This document shows positions 8,260-17,503 of a stretch of 64,000 bases of DNA, piece after piece. Numbering within the stretch: position 1 is the first letter of the stretch; each line of letters starts with the position of its first letter. The position numbers were made by a program, and so were the translations under genes. Below the pieces are notes generated by a model. That model had not been told where the DNA came from and did not search any database. It was given only the letters and a program-made list of their open reading frames with translations. Source of the DNA: Pantoea sp. Ap-967 (GTDB taxonomy: Bacteria > Pseudomonadota > Gammaproteobacteria > Pseudomonadales > Pseudomonadaceae); the NCBI RefSeq assembly GCF_011752565.1, contig NZ_VWXK01000011.1, forward strand, positions 124,001-188,000, in the 5' to 3' direction.

Positions 8260-9654
8260 CTATGCCAACTGCGCCAGGGCCTGGCGGAACGCCGGCGGCA
8301 GGTTGTCGCCAAAGCGCACGCGGCCATCGGCCTGGGTGAAGATGCCGGTGCGCTGCAGCCAGGCCTCGAATTCCGGCCCGGGCTTGAGGCCCAGGGTCTG
8401 GCGCGCATACAGCGCGTCGTGGAACGAGGTGGTCTGGTAGTTGAGCATGATGTCGTCCGAGCCCGGAATGCCCATGATGAAGTTGATCCCGGCCACGCCC
8501 AGCAGGGTCAGCAGGGTGTCCATGTCGTCCTGGTCGGCTTCGGCGTGGTTGGTGTAGCAGATGTCGCAGCCCATCGGCACACCGAGCAGCTTGCCGCAGA
8601 AATGGTCCTCCAGGCCTGCGCGGATGATCTGCTTGCCGTTGTACAGGTATTCCGGGCCAATGAAACCGACCACGGTGTTGACCAGGAACGGCTTGAAGTG
8701 GCGGGCCACGGCGTAGGCGCGGGTTTCGCAGGTTTGCTGGTCGACACCGTGGTGGGCATTGGCCGACAGGGCGCTGCCCTGGCCGGTTTCGAAATACATC
8801 AGGTTCTGCCCCAGGGTGCCGCGCTTGAGCGACAGGCCGGCTTCGTAGCCTTCCTGCAATACATTGAGGTTGATGCCGAACCCGGCGTTGGCTGCCTCGG
8901 TACCGGCAATCGACTGGAACACCAGGTCCAGCGGCACGCCGCGGTTGATGGCCTCGATCGAGGTGGTGACGTGGGTCAGCACACAGGCCTGGGTGGGGAT
9001 GTCGTAGCGCTGGATGATGGCGTCGAGCATTTCCAGCAGGGCACAGATCGAGGCGATGCTGTCGGTGGCCGGGTTGATGCCGATCATGGCATCGCCGTTG
9101 CCGTACAGCAGGCCGTCGAGGATGCTGGCGGCGATACCGGCCGGCTCGTCGGTGGGGTGGTTGGGCTGCAGCCGGGTCGACAGCCGCCCGCGCAGGCCCA
9201 TGGTGCCGCGAAAGCGTGTGACCACGCGGATCTTCTGCGCCACCAGCACCAGGTCTTGCACGCGCATGATCTTCGATACCGCGGCGGCCATTTCCGGGGT
9301 CAGGCCGGGGGCCAGGGCGCGCAGGCTGTCCTCATTGGCCTCATCGCCCAGCAGCCAGTCACGCAGGCCGCCAACGGTCAGGTGGCTGACCGGGGCGAAG
9401 GCCTGGGCATCGTGGGTGTCGACGATCAGCCGGGTGATCTCGTCCTGTTCGTAGGGGATAAGCGCTTCATTGAGAAAGTGCTTCAGGGGGATGTCGGCCA
9501 GCGCCATCTGCGCGGCCACCCGCTCGCCGTCGTTGGCCGCGGCGACCCCGGCCAGGAAGTCGCCGGAACGGGCCGGGCTGGCCTTGGCCATCACGTCCTT
9601 GAGGCTGTCGAAGCGGTAGACCAGCTGGCCTACCGTGTGTACGAAAGCTGTCAT
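8260..9654 (-). CDS. eutB: Ethanolamine ammonia-lyase large subunit
   Basis: This is the 464-residue catalytic subunit with a TIM-barrel that binds ethanolamine. Recognisable EutB stretches include LIVDTHDAQAFAPVSHLTVG, FRGTMGLRGRLSTRLQPNHP, DAMIGINPATDSIASICALL and GIPGSDDIMLNYQTTSFHD. The start at 9654 (MTAFVHTVGQ) has GGAG seven bases upstream; the open frame runs further upstream but without family resemblance. It lies 46 bases after the permease gene eat and nine before eutC, forming the unit eat-eutB-eutC. Confidence 0.97.
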   Translation of the reverse strand: MTAFVHTVGQLVYRFDSLKDVMAKASPARSGDFLAGVAAANDGERVAAQMALADIPLKHFLNEALIPYEQDEITRLIVDTHDAQAFAPVSHLTVGGLRDWLLGDEANEDSLRALAPGLTPEMAAAVSKIMRVQDLVLVAQKIRVVTRFRGTMGLRGRLSTRLQPNHPTDEPAGIAASILDGLLYGNGDAMIGINPATDSIASICALLEMLDAIIQRYDIPTQACVLTHVTTSIEAINRGVPLDLVFQSIAGTEAANAGFGINLNVLQEGYEAGLSLKRGTLGQNLMYFETGQGSALSANAHHGVDQQTCETRAYAVARHFKPFLVNTVVGFIGPEYLYNGKQIIRAGLEDHFCGKLLGVPMGCDICYTNHAEADQDDMDTLLTLLGVAGINFIMGIPGSDDIMLNYQTTSFHDALYARQTLGLKPGPEFEAWLQRTGIFTQADGRVRFGDNLPPAFRQALAQLA

Positions 9655-9700
9655 ACAGAATCTCCAGGGCCGCGGGCTGGCCCGCGGCAGGTGGCGGCAA

Positions 9701-11149
9701 TCAGTGCAAGGCTTGTTCGGCCTTCTGGATCGCGGCGAATTCCTCTTCCGGTGTGCCCGCCACCAGGTGGTGGCGGCTGTAGAACGCAAAGTAGGCGATC
9801 AGCACGGCGTAGATCACCGCTGCGCCAATCACCACCCGTGGGTCGACCAAGAAACCCGCGACCACGGCAATGCAGGCCAGCACCAGGGCCAGGCCCGAGG
9901 TGAAAATGCCGCCCGGGGTGCGGTAGGGGCGTTCCATCTTCGGCCGGCGAATGCGCAGGGTGATGTGCGCGGCCATCATCAGCACATAGGACAGTGTGGC
10001 ACCGAATACCGCCACCAGGATCAGCAGGTCGCCCTGGCCGGTCAGCGACAGGGCAAAGCCGATGATCCCGGGAATCACCAAGGCCATGACCGGCGCCTTG
10101 CTCTTGTTGGTTTCCGAGAGTTTGCGCGGCAGGTAGCCGGCGCGCGACAGGGCGAAGATTTGCCGCGAATAGGCGTAGATGATCGAGAAGAAGCTGGCGA
10201 TCAGGCCCGCCAGGCCAACCAGGTTGACGAAGCCGCCCATCCAGGTGGAACCGCCGTAGGCCTTGGCCAGTGCCTCGACCAGTGGGTTGCCCGAGGCTTT
10301 GAGCGCTTCGGAACCGGCGCCGCCGGGGCCGACAACGAGAATCAGCAGGGCAAAGGCCAGCAGCACCAGCATCGCGCCGATCAGCCCGCGTGGCAGGTCG
10401 CGCTTGGGGTTCTTGGTTTCCTCGGCCGCCAGTGGCACGCCTTCGACCGCCAGGAAGAACCAGATCGCGTAGGGAATCGCCGCCCACACCCCGACATAGC
10501 CGAACGGCAGGAAGCTGCTGGCACCCGCGGCGTTCGTCTGGGCGATGTCGAACAGGTTGGCTGCATCAAAATGGGGCACCATCGCCACCAGGAACACGGC
10601 CAGGGCGATGGCGGCGATGGCGGTAATGATGAACATCAGCTTCAGCGCCTCGCCGACGCCGAAAATGTGGATGCCGATGAACACCACGTAGAAGGCCAGG
10701 TAGATCATCCAGCCACCGATGCCGAACAGCGACTGGCAGTAGGCGCCGATGAACGTGGCGATGGCGGCGGGGGCGATGGCGTATTCGATGAGGATCGCCG
10801 TGCCGGTGAGGAAACCGCCCCAGGGCCCGAAGGCGCTACGGGCAAAGCCGTAGCCACCGCCGGCGGTGGGGATCATCGACGACAATTCAGCCAGCGAGAA
10901 GCACATGCACAGGTACATGGTGGCCATCAGCAAGGTGGCGAGGAACATGCCGCCCCAGCCGCCCTGGGCCAGGCCGAAGTTCCAACCGGCGTAGTCGCCG
11001 GAAATCACGTAGGCCACGCCCAGGCCCACCAGCAGCACCCAGCCGGCGGCGCCTTTTTTCAGTTCACGTTGCTGGAAATAGTCGGAACCGACCTTTTCGA
11101 AGTCGACGGAAGACCCTGCCGGCGCGCCGGCGGAATGATCGCTTGGCAT
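9701..11149 (-). CDS. eat: Ethanolamine permease (APC family)
   Basis: This 482-residue inner-membrane transporter of the amino acid-polyamine-organocation superfamily has about twelve membrane segments. The APC signature is seen in GWNFGLAQGGWGGMFLATLL and FSLAELSSMIPTAGGGYGFA. Its place directly before eutB and eutC identifies ethanolamine as the likely substrate, matching Eat of P. aeruginosa and P. putida. The N terminus is hydrophilic (MPSDHSAGAPAGSSVDFEKV). A -24/-12 promoter candidate lies about 60 bases upstream. Confidence 0.95.
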   Translation of the reverse strand: MPSDHSAGAPAGSSVDFEKVGSDYFQQRELKKGAAGWVLLVGLGVAYVISGDYAGWNFGLAQGGWGGMFLATLLMATMYLCMCFSLAELSSMIPTAGGGYGFARSAFGPWGGFLTGTAILIEYAIAPAAIATFIGAYCQSLFGIGGWMIYLAFYVVFIGIHIFGVGEALKLMFIITAIAAIALAVFLVAMVPHFDAANLFDIAQTNAAGASSFLPFGYVGVWAAIPYAIWFFLAVEGVPLAAEETKNPKRDLPRGLIGAMLVLLAFALLILVVGPGGAGSEALKASGNPLVEALAKAYGGSTWMGGFVNLVGLAGLIASFFSIIYAYSRQIFALSRAGYLPRKLSETNKSKAPVMALVIPGIIGFALSLTGQGDLLILVAVFGATLSYVLMMAAHITLRIRRPKMERPYRTPGGIFTSGLALVLACIAVVAGFLVDPRVVIGAAVIYAVLIAYFAFYSRHHLVAGTPEEEFAAIQKAEQALH

Positions 11150-11209
11150 AGTTTCACCTGTTCTTTTTCTTGGTGGCCGGAGGGGTTCCGGGCCGATGGT
11201 GATGGGTAG

Positions 11210-11225
11210 TGCAGGAAGCGGGCCA
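11210..11225 (-). promoter_or_regulatory. Candidate sigma-54 promoter for eat-eutBC
   Basis: On the minus strand TGGCCCGCTTCCTGCA keeps the obligatory GG and GC doublets at the exact 12-base register of the -24/-12 consensus, with two mismatches elsewhere. It is about 60 bases upstream of eat. The same TGGCCC box occurs in the exaC promoter. Confidence 0.5.
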
Positions 11226-11262
11226 GGGCTGTAGGGGCTCTGGGTTGTGGTTTTGCAGGCCA

Positions 11263-11338
11263 GGCCTCATCGCGGGCAAGCCCGCTCCTACAGGGGTTAC
11301 GCAATCCCCTTGTAGGAGCTGGCTTGCCTGCGATGGGC
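11263..11338. repeat. REP pair, core type GCGGGC-AAGCCCGC
   Basis: Two inverted REP copies with GCTCCTACA shoulders lie between exaC and the eat promoter. One arm is diverged (AGCTGGCTTGCCTGCGATGGG). It may end part of the exaC transcript ahead of the separate eat promoter. Confidence 0.8.
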
Positions 11339-11369
11339 TGCAAGGCAGCCCCCGAGGCCCTGCCAGGAT

Positions 11370-12890
11370 TTAGAAGAAGCCCAGCGGGTTGATGTCGTAG
11401 CTCACCAGCAGGTTCTTGGTCTGTTGGTAATGGTCGAGCATCATCTTGTGGGTTTCACGGCCAACCCCGGACTTCTTGTACCCGCCGAACGCGGCATGCG
11501 CCGGGTACAGGTGGTAGCAGTTGGTCCACACCCGGCCGGCCTTGATGCCACGGCCCATGCGGTAGGCGCGGTTGATGTCGCGGGTCCACACCCCGGCGCC
11601 CAGGCCGAACTCGGTGTCGTTGGCAATGGCCAGGGCTTCGGCTTCGTCCTTGAAGGTGGTGACGCTGACCACCGGGCCGAAGATTTCTTCCTGGAACACG
11701 CGCATGCGGTTGTTGCCCTTGAGCAGGGTGGGCTGGATGTAGTAACCGGTGGCCAGCGCCCCTTCGAGTTTTTCCACCTTGCCGCCGGTCAGCAGCTCGG
11801 CGCCTTCCTTCTGGGCGATGTCGAGGTAGGAGAGGATTTTCTCGAACTGCTGCTGCGAGGCCTGGGCGCCGACCATGGTGTCGGTGTCCAGCGGGTCGCC
11901 ACGCTTGATCTGCAGCACCTTCTTCATCACCACTTCCATGAACTGCGAGTAGATCGACTCCTGCACCAGGGCGCGCGACGGGCAGGTGCACACCTCGCCC
12001 TGGTTGAAGAACGCCAGCACCATGCCTTCGGCGGCCTTGTCGATGAAGCTCGGCTCGGCCTGCATGATGTCTTCGAAGTACACGTTGGGCGACTTGCCGC
12101 CCAACTCGACGGTGGACGGAATGATGTTCTCGGCGGCGCACTTCATGATGTGCGAGCCCACCGGGGTGGAGCCGGTGAAGGCGATCTTGGCGATGCGCTT
12201 GCTGGTGGCCAGCGCTTCACCGGCCTCGCGGCCATAGCCCTGCACCACGTTCAGTACGCCTTTGGGCAGCAGGTCGCCAATCAGCTCGACCAGCACGCTG
12301 ATGCCCAGCGGGGTTTGCTCGGCGGGCTTGAGCACCACGCAGTTGCCGGCGGCCAGGGCCGGGGCGAGCTTCCACGCGGCCATCAGGATCGGGAAGTTCC
12401 ACGGAATGATCTGCCCAACCACACCCAGCGGTTCGTGGATGTGGTAGGCCACGGTGGTTTCGTTGATTTCGGCCGCGCCGCCTTCCTGGGCGCGGATGCA
12501 GCCGGCGAAGTAGCGGAAGTGGTCGACGGCCAGTGGAATGTCGGCGTTCAGGGTTTCGCGGATCGGCTTGCCGTTGTCCCAGGTTTCGGTGATGGCCAGC
12601 ACTTCGAGGTTCTGCTCGATGCGGTCGGCGATGCGCAGCAGGACATTGGAGCGGTCCTGGACCGAGGTGCGGCCCCAGGCGTCGGCTGCGGCGTGGGCGG
12701 CATCCAGGGCCTTGTCGATGTCTTCGGCAGTGGAACGGGGGAATTCGGCAATCGGCTGGCCGTTCACCGGGGACGTATTGGTGAAGTATTCACCCTTTAC
12801 CGGAGGAACGAACTCACCACCGATGTAGTTGCCGTAGCGGCTCTTGAAGGAAACCTTCGCGCCTTCGGTACCGGGATGTGCGTAACGCAT
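11370..12890 (-). CDS. exaC: NAD-dependent acetaldehyde dehydrogenase (ExaC/AldB type)
   Basis: This 506-residue aldehyde dehydrogenase oxidises the acetaldehyde released by EutBC to acetate. It has the catalytic cysteine in QGEVCTC (C301), the general-base glutamate in VELGGKSPN and the cofactor segment [20 protein letters not shown]. The N terminus closely resembles ExaC of P. aeruginosa; the same gene is often named aldB in P. putida. AGGAGA precedes the ATG by six bases. A sigma-54 promoter is seen just upstream and the regulator eatR is divergent. It may also serve ethanol catabolism. Confidence 0.94.
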   Translation of the reverse strand: MRYAHPGTEGAKVSFKSRYGNYIGGEFVPPVKGEYFTNTSPVNGQPIAEFPRSTAEDIDKALDAAHAAADAWGRTSVQDRSNVLLRIADRIEQNLEVLAITETWDNGKPIRETLNADIPLAVDHFRYFAGCIRAQEGGAAEINETTVAYHIHEPLGVVGQIIPWNFPILMAAWKLAPALAAGNCVVLKPAEQTPLGISVLVELIGDLLPKGVLNVVQGYGREAGEALATSKRIAKIAFTGSTPVGSHIMKCAAENIIPSTVELGGKSPNVYFEDIMQAEPSFIDKAAEGMVLAFFNQGEVCTCPSRALVQESIYSQFMEVVMKKVLQIKRGDPLDTDTMVGAQASQQQFEKILSYLDIAQKEGAELLTGGKVEKLEGALATGYYIQPTLLKGNNRMRVFQEEIFGPVVSVTTFKDEAEALAIANDTEFGLGAGVWTRDINRAYRMGRGIKAGRVWTNCYHLYPAHAAFGGYKKSGVGRETHKMMLDHYQQTKNLLVSYDINPLGFF

Positions 12891-12937
12891 GGTGTGTCTC
12901 CTGGCTGTTATGTTTGTTGAGGAGTTGAAAAGCGTAG

Positions 12938-12953
12938 AGCAAAGGTTGGGCCA
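12938..12953 (-). promoter_or_regulatory. Sigma-54 promoter of exaC
   Basis: On the minus strand TGGCCCAACCTTTGCT fits the -24/-12 consensus TGGCACG-N4-TTGCT with GG and GC in perfect register. It lies about 50 bases upstream of the exaC start codon and opposite the gene for a sigma-54 activator. This agrees with the known EatR/RpoN control of the P. aeruginosa ethanolamine genes. Confidence 0.75.
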
Positions 12954-13040
12954 GCGTGGTGCACGCCTGTGGAATCAATGGCTTAGGCCTCGTTGCGGGG
13001 CGCGCTGAAGGGCCTGTGTGCCAGCCCTGGCACGCCCTGG

Positions 13041-13072
13041 GTGACACTTTGTGCCGTTTGCGACACGTTGCA
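13041..13072. promoter_or_regulatory. Candidate enhancer site for EatR
   Basis: The direct repeats TGACACTTTG and CGACACGTTG are spaced 19 bases apart, nearly two helical turns, about 90-130 bases upstream of the exaC -24 box. A palindrome TGCCAG-CC-CTGGCA lies just beside them at about 13020-13033. This is the usual place for an enhancer bound by a sigma-54 activator. The assignment is by pattern only. Confidence 0.4.
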
Positions 13073-13146
13073 GGTGGCTGCATTGCAAAGGCTGCGCGGG
13101 TGGAGGATGCTGGGGGAAGTCTCTATCTGCGGAGAACAACAACACC

Positions 13147-15099
13147 ATGCAGAGCAACCCCTTCAGCCGCCATGCCCAGCAGGTGCACACCGTGGCGCGT
13201 GGCCAGGCCGACAGTGACCCCTCGATTGCCCGCTCGTGGCTGCGTTGCCTGGACGACTATCACCTCGACCCTTCGGTCAGCGAGGCGCCGGTGGTGCTGG
13301 AGCATGGCCGCTTGCTGGAAAGCCGCGAGCGCCTGCGCCAGGTGCTGAAAATTGCCGACCACGAGATGAACAGCCTGCACCAGCAATTATCCGGTGCTGG
13401 CCACGCGGTGTTGCTGACCGACGCCCGTGGGGTGATTCTCAACTGTGTCACCGCCCCCAATGAACGGCGCAACTTCGAGCACGCCGGGCTATGGCTGGGT
13501 GCAGACTGGAGCGAGGCGCGCGAGGGCACCAATGGCATTGGCACCTGCCTGGTCGAGCGCCAGGCCCTGACCATTCACCAGAACGAGCACTTTCGTGGCC
13601 GCCACACCGGGCTGACGTGCTCGGCCAGCCCGGTGTTCGACCCCCACGGTGAGCTGCTGGCCGTGCTCGACGTGTCCTCGGCGCGGCCGGATGTGTCGCG
13701 CCAGAGCCAATTCCACACCATGGCGCTGGTCAACCTTTCGGCGAAAATGATCGAAAGCTGTTACTTCCTGCGCCATTTCGAGCAGCACTGGTTGTTGCGT
13801 TTTCACTTGCAGGCCGAATCGGTGGGCCTGTTCAGCGAAGGCTTGCTGGCGTTCGATGGCGATGGCCGGATCTGCGCCGCCAACCAAAGCGCGCTGAACC
13901 TGCTGGGCACCGTTCGTGGCGGTGTGCTGGGCAAACCGTTGGACAGGTTCTTTGCCTGCAGCCATGACGAACTGTTCAGCCGCGCCACCCCTGGCGGCAG
14001 CACTGCCTGGCCGCTGCGCACCCGTGATGGCCGCCAGGTGTTCGCCAGCCTGCGCGGGCAGGCCAGGGTGCCGGTGTGGTCAGTGCCGGGCAGCCTTGCC
14101 GAGGCCCGGGCACCGGCGCAGCCGGGCATTTGCCTGTTGGACCCGGCGCTGCAACAGGACTTTCACCGTGCGGTGAAGGTGTTCGAGCGTGACGTTCCGT
14201 TGCTGCTGCGCGGTGAAACCGGCTGCGGCAAGGAAGCATTCGCCCAAGCCGTGCACCGGGCCAGCCAGCGTAGCGCCAAGCCGTTCGTGGCGGTGAACTG
14301 CGCGTCGATACCCGAAAGCCTGATCGAGAGCGAGTTGTTCGGCTACCGCGGCGGCAGCTTCACTGGTGCGCGCAAGGAGGGCATGCGCGGCAAGTTGCTG
14401 CAGGCCGATGGTGGCACCTTGTTGCTCGACGAGATCGGCGACATGCCCCTGGCCCTGCAGACCCGCCTGTTGCGGGTGCTCGAAGAGCGCCAGGTGGTGC
14501 CCATCGGCGGCGAGGCCCAGGCGGTGGATGTGCGTATCGTCAGTGCCACCCACCGGGATTTGCTGGAGCGGGTGGAGCAGGGCAGTTTCCGTGAAGACCT
14601 GTACTACCGGCTCAATGGGCTGGAGGTGGCGCTGCCGGCGGTGCGTGAACGCACTGACAAGGAGGCGTTGCTGGATTTCCTGCTGCACCAGGAGGCGCAC
14701 GGGCAGGGGGTTCGCCTGGCGCCCGAGGCACGGCAGGCACTGCTGGCGTTTGCCTGGCCGGGGAACGTGCGGCAGATGCGCAATGTGTTGCGTACCCTGG
14801 TGGCCCTGTGCGAAGACAACCTGATCCGCCTCCCTGACCTCCCCGCCATTGTAGGAGCGGGCTTGCCCCGCGAATGCGTCCAACCAGGTAATGAAGCTGT
14901 CGAGTCAGCCCCTTTCGCGGGGCAAGCCCGCTCCTACAAGGCAGGTGGTGAACTGCTGCAGGACGCCGAGCGCCAGGCGTTGATGGAAATACTGGAGGCA
15001 AAACACTGGCACCTGACCCGGGTCGCCGAGCACTTGGGCATCAGCCGCAATACCTTGTATCGAAAACTGCGCAAACACGGCATCGCCAGGGGCGCCTGA
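13147..15099 (+). CDS. eatR: Sigma-54-dependent activator of ethanolamine catabolism (AcoR-like)
   Basis: This 650-residue enhancer-binding protein has an N-terminal GAF-type sensory region (about residues 70-200), a PAS-like linker and an AAA+ domain. The AAA+ domain shows Walker A GETGCGKEAF, the sigma-54 contact loop GSFTGA (usually GAFTGA), Walker B GGTLLLDEIGD and an arginine finger region. A Fis-type HTH ends the protein (VAEHLGISRNTLYRKLRKHG). It is divergent from exaC, like EatR (PA4021) in P. aeruginosa. A REP pair is inserted in frame between the AAA+ and HTH domains, adding about 33 residues. The start at 13147 follows GGAG by twelve bases; the frame is open further upstream. Confidence 0.93.
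   Translation: MQSNPFSRHAQQVHTVARGQADSDPSIARSWLRCLDDYHLDPSVSEAPVVLEHGRLLESRERLRQVLKIADHEMNSLHQQLSGAGHAVLLTDARGVILNCVTAPNERRNFEHAGLWLGADWSEAREGTNGIGTCLVERQALTIHQNEHFRGRHTGLTCSASPVFDPHGELLAVLDVSSARPDVSRQSQFHTMALVNLSAKMIESCYFLRHFEQHWLLRFHLQAESVGLFSEGLLAFDGDGRICAANQSALNLLGTVRGGVLGKPLDRFFACSHDELFSRATPGGSTAWPLRTRDGRQVFASLRGQARVPVWSVPGSLAEARAPAQPGICLLDPALQQDFHRAVKVFERDVPLLLRGETGCGKEAFAQAVHRASQRSAKPFVAVNCASIPESLIESELFGYRGGSFTGARKEGMRGKLLQADGGTLLLDEIGDMPLALQTRLLRVLEERQVVPIGGEAQAVDVRIVSATHRDLLERVEQGSFREDLYYRLNGLEVALPAVRERTDKEALLDFLLHQEAHGQGVRLAPEARQALLAFAWPGNVRQMRNVLRTLVALCEDNLIRLPDLPAIVGAGLPRECVQPGNEAVESAPFAGQARSYKAGGELLQDAERQALMEILEAKHWHLTRVAEHLGISRNTLYRKLRKHGIARGA
14851..14937. repeat. REP pair inside the eatR reading frame
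   Basis: Two perfectly complementary 24-base REP arms (14851-14874 and 14914-14937), with the same GCGGGC core and CTCCTAC shoulder as the intergenic copies, lie within the coding sequence. They are translated as VGAGLPRE and FAGQARSYK and the frame stays open. The element occupies the flexible linker before the DNA-binding domain. Confidence 0.9.
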
Positions 15100-15165
15100 G
15101 CAAAACACCGGGTGCGAATTCCTGCGCCCTGGGCTACCCTGCCTCGAAGTTTTGCGAGGTCGACC

Positions 15166-16515
15166 ATGCACATTCATATTCTCGGTATTTGCGGCACTTT
15201 CATGGGTTCGCTGGCGGTGCTGGCCAAGGAACTTGGCCACCGTGTCACCGGCTCCGACGCCAACGTCTACCCGCCCATGAGCACTCAGCTCCAGGCCCAG
15301 GGCATCGAGCTGACCCAGGGCTACGACCCGGCCCAGCTGGACCCGGCACCGGACCTGGTGGTGATCGGCAACGCCATGTCGCGGGGCAACCCAGCGGTGG
15401 AATATGTGCTGAACAAGGGCCTGCCCTATGTTTCCGGCCCGCAGTGGCTGGCCGACCATGTGCTGCAGGGCCGTTGGGTATTGGCCGTGGCCGGCACCCA
15501 TGGCAAGACCACCACCAGCAGCATGCTCGCCTGGGTGCTGGAGCACGCTGGCATGAGCCCGGGCTTTTTGATTGGCGGTGTGCCACAGAACTTCTCGGTG
15601 TCGGCGCGCCTGGGCGGCACGCCGTTCTTCGTGGTCGAGGCCGATGAATATGACAGCGCCTTCTTCGACAAGCGTTCGAAGTTCGTGCACTACCACCCGC
15701 GCACGGCGATCCTCAACAACCTCGAATTCGATCACGCAGACATCTTCCCAGACCTGGCATCGATCGAGCGGCAATTCCACCACCTGGTGCGCACCATTCC
15801 AAGCGAAGGCCTGGTCATTCACCCCACCACCGAGCACGCCCTGGAGCGGGTTATCGGCATGGGTTGCTGGACCCCGGTACAGACCACTGGCGCCGGTGGC
15901 CAGTGGCAGGCGCGCCTGCTCAGTGACGACGGCTCGCGCTTCGAAGTGCTGTTCGAAGGTGAAGCCCAGGGCGTGGTGGACTGGGGCCTGACCGGCCAGC
16001 ACAACGTCGCCAACGCCCTGGCCACCTTGGCCGCTGCCCGCCACGTGGGCGTGGTGCCAGCCATGGGCATCGAAGGCCTGAGCGCGTTCAAGAGCGTCAA
16101 GCGGCGCATGGAAAAGGTTGCCGAAGTGCAGGGCGTAACCATCTATGACGACTTCGCTCACCACCCGACCGCCATCGCCACCACCCTCGACGGCCTGCGC
16201 AAGCGCGTCGGCGAGGCGCCGGTCATCGCCATCATCGAGCCACGCTCCAACTCCATGAAGCTGGGTGCCCACCGTGATGGCTTGCCGGAAAGCGTCAACG
16301 ATGCCGACCAGGTCATCTGGTATGCCCCGGCCAACCTCGGTTGGGACCTGGCCGCCACCGCGGCCCTGTGCAAGGTGCCAAGCGTGGTGGCCGACAGCCT
16401 CGAAGGCATCATCGAGCGGGTGAAAGGCCAGGCGCGCCCAGGCACCCATGTGGTGATCATGAGCAACGGCGGCTTCGGCGGCCTGCACGGCAAGCTGGCC
16501 GAGGCCCTGAAGTGA
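15166..16515 (+). CDS. mpl: UDP-N-acetylmuramate:L-alanyl-gamma-D-glutamyl-meso-diaminopimelate ligase
   Basis: This 449-residue Mur-ligase homologue recycles peptidoglycan by attaching the salvaged tripeptide to UDP-MurNAc, using ATP. It has the N-terminal nucleotide fold ([20 protein letters not shown]), the ATP loop [13 protein letters not shown], the downstream [18 protein letters not shown] and the C-terminal [14 protein letters not shown] at 15166 follows GAGG at normal distance; the longer frame upstream has no family resemblance. It overlaps ubiX by four bases. Confidence 0.97.
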   Translation: MHIHILGICGTFMGSLAVLAKELGHRVTGSDANVYPPMSTQLQAQGIELTQGYDPAQLDPAPDLVVIGNAMSRGNPAVEYVLNKGLPYVSGPQWLADHVLQGRWVLAVAGTHGKTTTSSMLAWVLEHAGMSPGFLIGGVPQNFSVSARLGGTPFFVVEADEYDSAFFDKRSKFVHYHPRTAILNNLEFDHADIFPDLASIERQFHHLVRTIPSEGLVIHPTTEHALERVIGMGCWTPVQTTGAGGQWQARLLSDDGSRFEVLFEGEAQGVVDWGLTGQHNVANALATLAAARHVGVVPAMGIEGLSAFKSVKRRMEKVAEVQGVTIYDDFAHHPTAIATTLDGLRKRVGEAPVIAIIEPRSNSMKLGAHRDGLPESVNDADQVIWYAPANLGWDLAATAALCKVPSVVADSLEGIIERVKGQARPGTHVVIMSNGGFGGLHGKLAEALK

Positions 16516-17141
16516 GCGGGCCAGAGCGCATCACCCTGGCCATGACGGGCGCCTCTGGCGCACAGTATGGCCTGCGCCTGCTCGACTGCCTGGTGCGCGA
16601 GGACCGTGAGGTGCACTTTCTGATCTCCAAGGCCGCGCAGTTGGTGATGTCCACCGAAACCGACGTGGTGCTGCCGGCCAAGCCCCAGGCGATGCAGGCA
16701 TTTCTCACCGAATACACCGGTGCTGCCGATGGGCAGATCCGTGTGTACGGCAAGGAAGACTGGATGTCGCCGGTGGCTTCGGGTTCGGGTGCGCCAGCGG
16801 CAATGGTGGTGGTGCCGTGTTCCACGGGAACGCTGTCGGCCATCGCCACCGGCGCCTGCAACAACCTGATCGAGCGCGCCGCCGACGTTACCCTGAAGGA
16901 GCGTCGCCAGCTGATCCTGGTGCCGCGCGAGGCTCCGTTCTCGACCATTCACCTGGAGAACATGCTCAAGCTGTCGCAGATGGGGGCGGTGATACTGCCG
17001 GCGGCGCCGGGCTTCTACCACCAGCCGCAAACCATCGATGACCTGGTCGACTTCGTGGTGGCGCGGGTACTCAACCTGCTGAACATACCGCAGGACATGT
17101 TGCCGCGCTGGGGCGAGCATCATTACGGGGCGGATGATTGA
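16512..17141 (+). CDS. ubiX: Flavin prenyltransferase UbiX
   Basis: This 209-residue enzyme makes prenylated FMN, the cofactor of the UbiD decarboxylase in ubiquinone synthesis. Typical motifs are [20 protein letters not shown] for FMN binding, [15 protein letters not shown] and [17 protein letters not shown]. Translation begins at GTG within the GTGA overlap with the mpl stop, which gives exactly the family length. Pairing with mpl is common in pseudomonads. Confidence 0.97.
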   Translation: MSGPERITLAMTGASGAQYGLRLLDCLVREDREVHFLISKAAQLVMSTETDVVLPAKPQAMQAFLTEYTGAADGQIRVYGKEDWMSPVASGSGAPAAMVVVPCSTGTLSAIATGACNNLIERAADVTLKERRQLILVPREAPFSTIHLENMLKLSQMGAVILPAAPGFYHQPQTIDDLVDFVVARVLNLLNIPQDMLPRWGEHHYGADD

Positions 17142-17425
17142 AGCAGTTGCTGGCCGGGGCGCTGGCCATGCTGGTGCTTGGCGGGTGTGCCACGGTGCGC
17201 ACCCTGGATGCCGGCAAGCCAGGGGCGCCACTGGTATATGCCGGAACGCGGCTGGACCTGTACGCGATCAATGGCGGGTGTTGCCCGAAGGATCACTTCG
17301 GGGCTGAGGCGCCAGCGTATCCGCGGCTGGATCTGCCTGGGAGCATGCTGCTCGATACCTTGCTGCTGCCGTTGTCCTTGCTGACGGCGGCCGGCGTTGG
17401 GTTCAACGCGCGGGGTGGTCTGTGA
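17138..17425 (+). CDS. YceK/YidQ-family lipoprotein
   Basis: This 95-residue small lipoprotein has the lipobox LVLGGC, with the lipidated cysteine at residue 17, and the family core [11 protein letters not shown] followed by [17 protein letters not shown]. Function is unknown in all members. It starts at TTG, overlapping the ubiX stop (TTGA), so it is the third gene of an mpl-ubiX unit. A REP pair follows at once. Confidence 0.8.
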   Translation: MKQLLAGALAMLVLGGCATVRTLDAGKPGAPLVYAGTRLDLYAINGGCCPKDHFGAEAPAYPRLDLPGSMLLDTLLLPLSLLTAAGVGFNARGGL

Positions 17426-17426
17426 A

Positions 17427-17490
17427 GGCCCTATCGCAGGCAAGCCTGCTCCTACAGGGTGTAGGAGCAGGCTTGCCTGCGAAGAGGCCC
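17427..17490. repeat. REP pair, core type GCAGGC-AAGCCTGC
   Basis: Two back-to-back inverted REP copies with almost no spacer lie between a rightward and a leftward gene. Both cores carry the same compensatory change (GCAGGC with GCCTGC), so the hairpins are preserved. This is the point where the gene order seems to switch from one chromosomal block to another. Confidence 0.85.
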
Positions 17491-17503
17491 TCACAAGCCG
17501 CCA

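Noticed and set aside
7771..9903. 710-residue plus-strand ORF opposite eutC and eutB
   Set aside because: It is a GC-rich antisense shadow: compositionally odd (H, Q, R, V-rich), without domains, and opposite well-supported genes.
11424..12920. 498-residue plus-strand ORF opposite exaC
   Set aside because: It is the antisense reading of the aldehyde dehydrogenase; the composition is typical of a shadow frame.
17427..17490. Rho-independent terminator after the small lipoprotein
   Set aside because: The hairpins are paired REP cores without a T run, so they are listed as a repeat instead.
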